7,836 nt of DNA, from contig CAMDKB010000215.1 in NCBI GenBank assembly GCA_945901195.1, positions 1-7,836 of the forward strand, read 5' to 3'. Source of the stretch: Rhizobium sp. Q54. GTDB taxonomy: Bacteria; Pseudomonadota; Alphaproteobacteria; Rhizobiales; Beijerinckiaceae. The stretch's first letter is position 1, and every line of letters begins with the position of its first letter. Made by a program: the position numbers and the translations under genes. The notes under the pieces were generated by a model. That model did not search any database and was not told the origin of the DNA. It was given only the letters and a program-made list of their open reading frames with translations. Of this stretch, positions 1 through 4,924 are shown one piece after another.

Positions 1-22
1 ATTCTTCGACGTTCTTGAACAT
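1..22 (-). CDS. 5' end of a probable phasin gene (partial)
   Basis: Only seven codons lie in the window, reading MFKNVEE on the minus strand from an ATG at 22-20. The start is supported by a GAGG Shine-Dalgarno at 34-31 (8-nt spacer) and by a strong promoter and operator upstream. Many alphaproteobacterial phasins (small proteins that coat polyhydroxyalkanoate granules) begin with M-x-K/N-N-V-E-E/Q. The TGC-rich palindromes in the promoter resemble PhaR boxes, which repress phasin genes when no polymer is present. Both clues point the same way, but seven residues cannot prove the family. The gene continues beyond the left edge and is divergent from the carboxypeptidase gene. Confidence 0.5.
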
Positions 23-53
23 TTTGTTAGCCTCGGTTGCCCGGGGGAAGACC

Positions 54-75
54 GGGGGGGGGGGCGCCAGCGCCC
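54..75 (-). other. 11-G homopolymer and adjoining hairpin in the phasin-like leader
   Basis: An uninterrupted run of 11 G (54-64) is followed by a short stem GGGCG/CGCCC (62-66 with 71-75, 4-nt loop). On the minus-strand transcript this is a small hairpin running into a C11 tract, between the predicted transcription start and the Shine-Dalgarno. The run is prone to replication slippage and to sequencing error, so its exact length is uncertain. It is in untranslated leader and would not change any reading frame. Confidence 0.5.
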
Positions 76-89
76 GTTTCAGCCCCTTT

Positions 90-118
90 GTTATATGCAC
101 TGCACAAAATTACGTCAA
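90..118 (-). promoter_or_regulatory. Sigma-70-type promoter for the phasin-like gene
   Basis: Read on the minus strand, TTGACG (118-113) is followed after exactly 17 bp by TATAAC (95-90). This is close to the housekeeping consensus of Alphaproteobacteria. Transcription would start near 83 and leave a leader of about 60 nt before the ATG at 22. The 17-bp spacer contains one copy of the TGCACTGCA operator, so a bound repressor would block RNA polymerase directly. Confidence 0.75.
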
Positions 119-140
119 GCATTTTTTGTGCAGTGCACAA
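93..140. promoter_or_regulatory. Paired operator, PhaR-like TGCACTGCA palindromes
   Basis: TTGTGCAGTGCACAA at 126-140 is a perfect 15-bp palindrome with a central unpaired base. A second, reversed copy lies around position 100 (TGCACTGCACAAAA at 96-109). The 14-nt arms 96-109 and 124-137 are perfect inverted repeats. The two centres (100 and 133) are 33 bp apart, about three helical turns, so two dimers would sit on one face of the DNA. One copy lies between the -35 and -10 of the phasin-like promoter and the other lies just upstream of the -35. PhaR regulators of polyhydroxybutyrate metabolism are known to bind TGC/GCA-rich palindromes at phasin promoters. Assignment to PhaR is inference; the symmetry is directly visible. 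Confidence 0.65.
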
Positions 141-233
141 TAACCAGAAATTGTTGGGACTTCCTCTAAATTTCACCGCCACGGCAGCAGAAATTTGCTG
201 GCGGGAAAAAATCACATCCAAAAGAAGCCGCCA

Positions 234-248
234 TTAACCCCCGCGTAA
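234..248 (+). promoter_or_regulatory. CtrA-box-like site
   Basis: The sequence reads TTAA-N7-GTAA followed by C, one base away from the full CtrA consensus TTAA-N7-TTAA. It lies about 100 bp before the ATG of the carboxypeptidase gene. CtrA is the alphaproteobacterial cell-cycle response regulator and often controls envelope and division genes, so the position is sensible. A single near-match can occur by chance, and no clear -35/-10 pair was found beside it. Confidence 0.3.
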
Positions 249-267
249 CCGCGTTGCAATACGGTCA

Positions 268-334
268 ATTCCTATGTCCGACGGGCAACACCTTTGGCTT
301 GAGTTCAGCCAAAGCCAATGTGGCGTATGGGAAT
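268..334 (+). promoter_or_regulatory. Foldable mRNA leader covering the carboxypeptidase RBS
   Basis: A perfect 8-bp stem CTTTGGCT/AGCCAAAG (292-299 with 307-314, 7-nt loop) sits just before the start codon at 341. Around it, ATTCCTAT (268-275) can pair with ATGGGAAT (327-334), all eight positions pairing with one G-U wobble. That outer helix contains the presumed Shine-Dalgarno GGGA (329-332). The leader could therefore hide the ribosome-binding site. Whether the transcript starts upstream of 268 is unknown. Confidence 0.3.
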
Positions 335-340
335 GTGCTG

Positions 341-2095
341 ATGTTTTTGAGTAGCGTTAACGGCCGCAAATCCCGGATATTCGCCATTTTGGCAGGCGCC
401 TGCGCTGCACTGGCGCTTTCCTCAGTTCTGGATGATGCAGAGGCGCGCAGCCGCCACCGGCGCGTCCGTGCGGCCCATGTACCCGCCTACACCCCGCCTT
501 TTGCGGCGCTGGTGGTGGACGCCAATTCGGGCAAGGTCCTCTATGCACAAAACCCGGATGCCCTTCGCCATCCCGCATCAATCACAAAAGTCATGACATT
601 GTTCATGCTTTTTGAGCAGCTCGAGAAGAGAAAGCTTTCGCTGGCCAGCGAAATTCCTGTTTCGGCGCATGCGTCCAGTATGCCCCCGACAAAACTGGGA
701 TTGCGGGCGGGCTCCACGATTACTGTGGAGAATGCGATCAAGGCGATCGTTACAAAATCGGCCAACGACATGGCGGCTGCGATCGGCGAAGCTATCGGCG
801 GCTCCGAAGACAGATTTGCTGCGATGATGACCCAGAAGGCTAAATCTCTGGGCATGACCCGCACCAATTTCGAAAACGCATCGGGACTGCCCAATCCGGA
901 CCAGGTGACGACAGCGCATGACCTGGCGATTCTCGGTCGCGTCATGCGCGAACGGTTCCCCCAGCACTTCCATTATTTCGGCGCCGCCTCCTATCAAGTC
1001 GGGCGCATGGTTCTGCGTAATCACAATCGCCTGTTGGGCCGCATCGAAGGTGTTGATGGCATCAAGACCGGATATACACGGGCGTCAGGTTTCAATCTGC
1101 TCACGTCCGCCAGGCGCGGCAACAAACGCATCATCGCGGTCGTACTCGGCGGGCCCAGCGCTGGCCGCCGCGACGCGATCATGGCCAGTCTTGTCGAGAG
1201 ACATATAGATCAGGCCAATACAAATCGTTCGGCCCCGATGATTGCCGAACGCGAGGAAGCCCCTGCCGTTGTGGCCGCAGTTGAAACACCTGCACCCAGA
1301 CCCGCTCCCCGTATTGAAGTTGCACGCGCCGAAGCGCCCACCCCTGTCCCTGCGCCTCAACAACGTCGCGCGGCTCCTGAACCGAGAATTGAAGCGACGG
1401 GTCGTCCTCTCGCGCTTGCCGCTTTTACCCGCACAGAACCAGCCCGTCCGGCTGTTATTTCAGCCGCCCCTCGTACTGGCGACCTGATCCCCTCGGCGAC
1501 AATACCCGGCGCTGCCATGGTCATTGACGGATCAACCCGCAACCGCGCTGTTGAAGCTTCAGCCAGTTCAATGGGCTCACGGACAAGCACCCCATCCTCA
1601 ATGCGCTGGCTGACGGGCCCGGCTCCGGTCGATCACGCCAGCGCGCAGCCGCGTCTCGAATATACGGCCGCCCCGACCCCGCCCGCGTCTATCCCCTCGG
1701 TTCCGTCACTTCGCCCGGCACAGTCTGTAAAGGCGCCCGGCAAATCCGCGCAGGCTGAAGCGCCCGTTACCACGACTGCAACGATCCGCACGGCCGAAAA
1801 AGAAGATTCGGGCACGAGCCATGTCCCCAAATCACGCCCTGCAGCCGCAGCGCATGGCATGATGATCCAGATCGGTGCGACCGACAATATGGACAAGGCC
1901 AAAGAGCTTCTTGATCGTGCGAAGAGCCGCAGCGCCGGGCAATTGGCCGGAGCGAAGCCCTTCACCGAGCAGATCACCAAGGATGGTGGCACCCTTTACC
2001 GCGCACGCTTTGCCGGCCTCGACGAGAAGAGCGCCGAGGCGGCCTGTCGCACCCTCAAGCGGTCCGGCCTTGGCTGCTTTACGACCAAGAACTGA
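341..2095 (+). CDS. Secreted D-alanyl-D-alanine carboxypeptidase (S11 PBP) with C-terminal SPOR domain
   Basis: This 584-residue low-molecular-weight penicillin-binding protein should remove the terminal D-Ala of peptidoglycan stem peptides in the periplasm. All three active-site motifs are present in order: SITK with nucleophile Ser80, SAN at 140-142, and KTG at 242-244. The N-terminus is a signal peptide: basic NGRKSR, a hydrophobic stretch at about 13-30, and likely cleavage after AEA (residue 35). After the peptidase domain (to about 290) there is no sign of the PBP5-type C-terminal beta domain. Instead a Pro/Ala-rich linker of roughly 200 residues leads to a SPOR-like domain in the last 80 residues (MMIQIGA onward), which in known proteins binds denuded septal glycan. 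I chose ATG 341 because GGGA (329-332) precedes it and the signal peptide begins there. A TTG at 254 would add 29 residues that do not look like a signal sequence. Confidence 0.93.
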   Translation: MFLSSVNGRKSRIFAILAGACAALALSSVLDDAEARSRHRRVRAAHVPAYTPPFAALVVDANSGKVLYAQNPDALRHPASITKVMTLFMLFEQLEKRKLSLASEIPVSAHASSMPPTKLGLRAGSTITVENAIKAIVTKSANDMAAAIGEAIGGSEDRFAAMMTQKAKSLGMTRTNFENASGLPNPDQVTTAHDLAILGRVMRERFPQHFHYFGAASYQVGRMVLRNHNRLLGRIEGVDGIKTGYTRASGFNLLTSARRGNKRIIAVVLGGPSAGRRDAIMASLVERHIDQANTNRSAPMIAEREEAPAVVAAVETPAPRPAPRIEVARAEAPTPVPAPQQRRAAPEPRIEATGRPLALAAFTRTEPARPAVISAAPRTGDLIPSATIPGAAMVIDGSTRNRAVEASASSMGSRTSTPSSMRWLTGPAPVDHASAQPRLEYTAAPTPPASIPSVPSLRPAQSVKAPGKSAQAEAPVTTTATIRTAEKEDSGTSHVPKSRPAAAAHGMMIQIGATDNMDKAKELLDRAKSRSAGQLAGAKPFTEQITKDGGTLYRARFAGLDEKSAEAACRTLKRSGLGCFTTKN

Positions 2096-2152
2096 CGCAG
2101 GGTATTCCCTGCAAAACAAGCACTGACGCAGGGCGCTCCCTGCAAACCAATA
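2091..2152. repeat. Tandem 31-bp hairpin repeat between convergent genes
   Basis: Two adjacent 31-bp units (2091-2121 and 2122-2152) share ACTGACGCAGGG and CCCTGCAAA. Each forms a perfect 6-bp stem GCAGGG/CCCTGC (2097-2102 with 2107-2112, and 2128-2133 with 2138-2143) with 4-nt loops that differ (TATT and CGCT). The first unit includes the stop codon of the carboxypeptidase gene (2093-2095). The hairpins lie in the 84-bp gap between the converging carboxypeptidase and J-protein genes and could end transcription or protect 3' ends in both directions. No T-run directly follows either stem, so they are not classic intrinsic terminators. Confidence 0.75.
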
Positions 2153-2179
2153 CCGTGTTGTTTTGTGTAAGAGTGGAGT

Positions 2180-2902
2180 TTAGTGATGACGGCGCATCAG
2201 GACGTCCTTGGCTTCGTTGACCTTGGCGGCCAAGCTCGTAGACCCCCCGTGGTCGGGATGCAGTTTCTTCATGAGCGAGCGATGCGCCCGGGAAACATCT
2301 TCCCGCGCGGCGCCTTTCTGAAGCCCAAGAACTTCATAAGCTTCATCCTCGGACATCGCACCCGCCAGGCCGCCCTGACGGCGGTTGTTCCCCGCGTCAG
2401 CCTTACCATCTGTTGCCGGACGCCAGCCGGGAAACCGGCGGTCGAAATAAGCCTCTAGCAGCCGGCCACCATCGGGATCGTCGGCAAGGCAGGTACGGTA
2501 GAGCGCATGGCATTGCTCCTGATTGAGATCAGACAGCTGGTTTCCTTCAAACATTCCCGCCAGCACGAGCCCTTCCATCGTGCCGGACTTATGGTCCAGT
2601 TCCATCTCGATCATGGCCGAGCGGACGCGCGAATCGCCCGATTGCGCGCCGGCTGACTTGCGAAAATGTTTGGTCCATTCGGGCGCAGCGCCCATCCCCA
2701 TCAGCCACAGGCCGACGCCGCCAAGACCCAACCCCAATTCCATGCGCCCGCGCAACAGCAGCAACCCTGCAATGCCGAGGGCGCCAAGGCCGGAACTCAT
2801 TTTCACCATGCGAGCCAGCTTCGCCGGGGGAATGTGCGCGGCCTGACGGAGCACCCACAGAACCACGAGAACAGCCAAGAGTAGAAATGCTAATATCTGC
2901 AT
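2180..2902 (-). CDS. Membrane-anchored J-domain protein (DnaJ family co-chaperone)
   Basis: The 240-residue protein has a hydrophobic N-terminal helix (about residues 2-18), two further hydrophobic stretches (about 37-51 and 54-70), a conserved-looking middle segment (DHKSGTMEG ... LLEAYFDRRFPGW), and a J domain at the extreme C-terminus (about 186-240). The J domain carries the HPD tripeptide at 215-217, which stimulates the ATPase of DnaK/Hsp70. There is no G/F region or zinc-finger domain, so this is a type III J-protein, with an arrangement resembling Tim14/Pam18. It should recruit DnaK to the inner membrane. The ATG at 2902 is preceded by GGGA (2915-2912). It starts 16 nt after the stop of the VWA gene, so the two are probably one transcript. 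Its client is unknown. Confidence 0.88.
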   Translation of the reverse strand: MQILAFLLLAVLVVLWVLRQAAHIPPAKLARMVKMSSGLGALGIAGLLLLRGRMELGLGLGGVGLWLMGMGAAPEWTKHFRKSAGAQSGDSRVRSAMIEMELDHKSGTMEGLVLAGMFEGNQLSDLNQEQCHALYRTCLADDPDGGRLLEAYFDRRFPGWRPATDGKADAGNNRRQGGLAGAMSEDEAYEVLGLQKGAAREDVSRAHRSLMKKLHPDHGGSTSLAAKVNEAKDVLMRRHH

Positions 2903-2918
2903 GCTGCAAAGTCCCGTT

Positions 2919-3626
2919 TCAGCGCATCTGCGTCAAGAGCAAACGCGCGGCCTCACCACCATTCGATACGTGTTTTTCGAGTGCCAGCCTTCCACCGGCG
3001 GCATAGGCGGCGGCCGCAGCCAGCAAATCGGAAAGTCTTTTCGGCGCGTTCACGTCAAACGCGGCATAGGCGCCGCCGGTCAATCTGGCGATTTCCTTGA
3101 ACGCCGCAGCAGCGGTGGCATCGGCACCTTCCTGGAACATGAACGCCTTCACGCCCAGAACGGCGATCTCGCCCGCCAGAACCGACAATTTATCCGCATT
3201 TTCTTCCATCGCGTCGCCAACAAAGATCAACGCCCCTGCGGCCGACCCTTGCGCTTCCCGACGAACGTGTTGGAGCACTTTGCCGATTTGTGTTTCGCCG
3301 CCCCTGACGCTGATGCGGGACATGAGGTCTGCAAGTCCCTCCCCATTGGCGATGAAACTGGATGCGCGGCACTCCATAAATCCGCGAAAATAGACCAGCT
3401 GGACATCCAGACCGCCCAGTGAGGCTGTCGTCTCGAACATCTTGCCCTGCAGCGATTGCGCAAGGTCCCATGTGGGTTGCCGGCTCAAGGTTGCGTCGAG
3501 CGCAAAGATCAGCCGGCCACGCTTGACCTCGCTGCGCACGTCCACTGCTTTGGCCCGTTCGATAAAAGCAGCAATGTCCGCGGACGCAGCGCGAGCCGTA
3601 GAAACGTCTTTGCCGGAATGTGTCAT
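2919..3626 (-). CDS. VWA-like protein with intact MIDAS motif
   Basis: The 235-residue product has the layout of a von Willebrand factor A domain. A beta strand (RLIFALD) leads into D-x-T-x-S at 44-48, a threonine at 112 (GGETQIG) and an aspartate at 138 (LIFVGDAME). Together these make up the metal-ion-dependent adhesion site that binds Mg2+ or Mn2+ in the family. There is no signal peptide or membrane segment, so it is probably cytoplasmic. A long alpha-helical, Ala-rich tail follows the domain. I chose ATG 3626 because AGAGG (3637-3633) lies 6 nt before it. ATG 3650 and TTG 3701 are in frame upstream but have poorer ribosome-binding sites. It is the first gene of a pair with the J-protein. 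The function is not established; a binding or scaffold partner for the co-chaperone is an inference. Confidence 0.78.
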   Translation of the reverse strand: MTHSGKDVSTARAASADIAAFIERAKAVDVRSEVKRGRLIFALDATLSRQPTWDLAQSLQGKMFETTASLGGLDVQLVYFRGFMECRASSFIANGEGLADLMSRISVRGGETQIGKVLQHVRREAQGSAAGALIFVGDAMEENADKLSVLAGEIAVLGVKAFMFQEGADATAAAAFKEIARLTGGAYAAFDVNAPKRLSDLLAAAAAYAAGGRLALEKHVSNGGEAARLLLTQMR

Positions 3627-3814
3627 GACCGACCTCTGGGGTTTCCCCATAGATTGGACTTTACCCGCCGCAGCGCAAGCAGCAGAACCCGCAATTCGCA
3701 AGCGACTTAATGCTTGTGCTCAAGTCAGGAGCTTCGCTGTTTCATATCGCTCCTATCAACTTCGGGGTGGCGCAGGATCTCTCACCTCTGCGCTTTTCAA
3801 GGAAACCCAGTGTA
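3627..3814 (-). promoter_or_regulatory. Hairpin-rich leader and weak candidate promoter of the VWA/J-protein operon
   Basis: On the minus strand GTGACG (3838-3833) and TACACT (3814-3809) are 18 bp apart and could be a weak promoter, giving a leader of about 175 nt. The leader contains a series of inverted repeats: GCGCAG/CTGCGC (3770-3775 with 3788-3793), AGGAGC/GCTCCT (3727-3732 with 3749-3754), CAAGC/GCTTG (3699-3703 with 3712-3716) and GGGG/CCCC (3638-3641 with 3645-3648). No known riboswitch or RNA family was recognised. Confidence 0.3.
3725..3745 (-). CDS. Possible six-residue leader peptide MKQRSS
   Basis: An ATG at 3745 opens a seven-codon reading frame (MKQRSS, stop TGA) preceded by AGGAG (3754-3750) with a short 4-nt spacer. 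The Shine-Dalgarno is one arm of the AGGAGC/GCTCCT inverted repeat, whose other arm covers the end of this frame. That arrangement would fit a translated leader, but a frame this short with a good SD can arise by chance. It lies about 100 nt before the VWA gene start. Confidence 0.2.
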   Translation of the reverse strand: MKQRSS

Positions 3815-3839
3815 GGAATTCCCCCGAACTTGCGTCACT

Positions 3840-4011
3840 TTAGATCATTTCGTCATGGCCCGGCTCTTGCGGAGGGAATGCGGGTAGTCACGTCGCCGCA
3901 GGCGGCGGCCCCAGCTCGGCACGGTTCGGGGCCGCAAGGCCTCGCGCCTGCCGGGCTGTCCTGCCGTTTCACCACAAGCCCTGCCTCGGCGCGGAAATTA
4001 TTTCACCGGGC
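3840..4011. other. Gene-free GC-rich stem-loop region
   Basis: No gene is supported here; open frames across it have no homology-like composition. The segment contains a perfect 8-bp stem GCGGCCCC/GGGGCCGC (3905-3912 with 3928-3935, 15-nt loop), an adjoining 5-bp stem around CGCCG/CGGCG (3894-3898 with 3903-3907), and AGGC/GCCT symmetry next to it. It separates the end of the DUF1489 gene from the VWA operon leader. It may be a dispersed intergenic repeat or the 3' structure of the long minus-strand operon. I checked for SRP RNA, tmRNA and RNase P RNA hallmarks and found none. Confidence 0.4.
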
Positions 4012-4449
4012 TTATAACAACCCGAGTTCGCGCAGGTCCTTTTGCATCTTCTCCGGCATCTGCCCGACATCAGCGATACCGCCGCGCATGTCCGGCGGCG
4101 CTTCATGCGCCTGCAGATAGCGCCAGCCCTGAAACGGGCGGCAGCGGCGCGGTGAAACCGTGATCACTTGCGGCTCCATGACGAGATGGCATTGGCCGGT
4201 CCCGCTATCGTCCGTATAGGGACGAATATCGATCAACTGCTGGCGCGCGGCAATCTGGCCCTTGATGACCCAGTAGACGGAACCGCCATCCAGCAGTTCG
4301 GCCTGCCTCTTGGGCACCATTCGGGTGCGGTGGAGGTGTTCCAGCGGCTGCTTCGCCTTACGCCTGAGAACAAGCCTTTCCGCGATCCAGTTTTCGAGAT
4401 CCGCGACCGATTCAGCGCCAACGCTGAGCTTGAGGATGTGAAGGGCCAT
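4012..4449 (-). CDS. DUF1489 family protein
   Basis: The 145-residue protein matches the DUF1489 family as I know it, a conserved alphaproteobacterial protein without an assigned function. Hallmarks are the start MALHILKLSVG, W21, the block HRTRMVPKR (40-48) followed by ELLDGGSVYWVIKG (51-64), and FQGWRYL near residue 110 followed by APPDM. No signal peptide or membrane segment is present, so it should be cytoplasmic. The frame stays open upstream to 4647, but the family start corresponds to ATG 4449, so the longer frame is an over-extension into the neighbouring gene. The Shine-Dalgarno is weak (AGGG about 12 nt upstream). It is the last gene of the minus-strand run, 83 nt after the TIMP-like stop. 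Confidence 0.9.
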   Translation of the reverse strand: MALHILKLSVGAESVADLENWIAERLVLRRKAKQPLEHLHRTRMVPKRQAELLDGGSVYWVIKGQIAARQQLIDIRPYTDDSGTGQCHLVMEPQVITVSPRRCRPFQGWRYLQAHEAPPDMRGGIADVGQMPEKMQKDLRELGLL

Positions 4450-4525
4450 GCCGGGTTCTACCCTGCCCTTTCCGCAAGGCAAAGACCGGCAAAAGTTTTC
4501 AACAGCCTGAAGTTTGTCAGCGCCG

Positions 4526-4555
4526 CCAGCGTTCAACGCGCCCCAGCGTTCAACG
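4526..4555. repeat. 17-bp-period tandem duplication at the end of the TIMP-like gene
   Basis: CCAGCGTTCAACG occurs at 4526-4538 and again at 4543-4555, a period of 17 bp. The second copy in the direction of transcription supplies the TGA stop (4535-4533) of the TIMP-like gene. Because 17 is not a multiple of three, the duplication shifts the downstream frame. The same codons TTG-AAC-GCT-GG appear in the gene's frame in the first copy and in the other frame in the second. Confidence 0.85.
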
Positions 4556-4895
4556 GAACCATCGTGCACATGTTGGTGGAGAACTGCATCTGCGAAAGGG
4601 ACGCACCAACGGTCAGTGTCTGACCCACACGAAACGTATAACCACAAGCGGCAGATGAGGCATGAGTGCCCACTTCCACAACGCGCGGCACCGAGCCTTT
4701 CAGAACGCGCGCCGCTTCAATGTCCGCATAGACGCTGTTGCCCTCCTTGCGCACGCGAAGCACGCGGCCTTCAAACACGACAGGAGTCGCAGCCACAGCC
4801 TGCTCGCGTGTCATCTTTTTGCAAGAACAGGCCTGCGCGGGAAAGCTTGCGAGAGCCGCGCCAATCAATACAAGCACCTTGTAAAACAATCGCAC
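4533..4895 (-). CDS. Secreted TIMP-like (NTR-fold) protein, C-terminus probably altered
   Basis: The 120-residue product has a signal peptide (MRLFYKVLVLIGAALASFPAQA, cleavage after residue 22) that exposes Cys23 in CSC at the mature N-terminus. It then has VVFEGRV, ARVLKG, CGYTF (Cys84) and FSTNMC (Cys110). This cysteine and strand pattern recalls the netrin/TIMP fold, where the N-terminal CxC pairs with later cysteines. Bacterial members are secreted or periplasmic and mostly uncharacterised; protease inhibition cannot be assumed. The residue before the Cys is Ala, but the -3 position is not Leu, so a lipobox is unlikely. Translation starts at GTG 4895 behind AAAGGGAAA (4909-4901). It begins 29 nt after the TctC-like stop. 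A 17-bp duplication at its 3' end has probably replaced the original tail. Confidence 0.7.
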   Translation of the reverse strand: MRLFYKVLVLIGAALASFPAQACSCKKMTREQAVAATPVVFEGRVLRVRKEGNSVYADIEAARVLKGSVPRVVEVGTHASSAACGYTFRVGQTLTVGASLSQMQFSTNMCTMVPLNAGAR

Positions 4896-4924
4896 TGCTC
4901 TTTCCCTTTAAATCCTGTCTGACT

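Noticed and set aside
254..340. TTG start giving a 29-residue longer carboxypeptidase
   Set aside because: The extension has no signal-peptide character and spans the leader hairpin. ATG 341 has an RBS and a proper signal sequence.
2901..3422. Plus-strand open frame of 173 codons
   Set aside because: It is antisense to the VWA gene, which has an intact MIDAS motif and a good RBS. The antisense product shows no family features.
3770..3797. GCGCAG/CTGCGC stem followed by TTTT as a plus-strand terminator
   Set aside because: No plus-strand gene ends nearby, the loop is 12 nt and the T-run is only four bases.
3702..4011. Possible SRP RNA, tmRNA or RNase P RNA in the GC-rich gap
   Set aside because: None of the conserved core sequences of these RNAs could be found on either strand; only generic stems are visible.
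4450..4647. N-terminal extension of the DUF1489 frame
   Set aside because: This part overlaps the TIMP-like gene in another frame. Family members start at the MALHILKL segment.
4827..4895. Lipoprotein signal in the TIMP-like protein
   Set aside because: The residues before Cys23 are P-A-Q-A, lacking the Leu/Val at -3 of a lipobox. A signal peptidase I site after AQA fits better.
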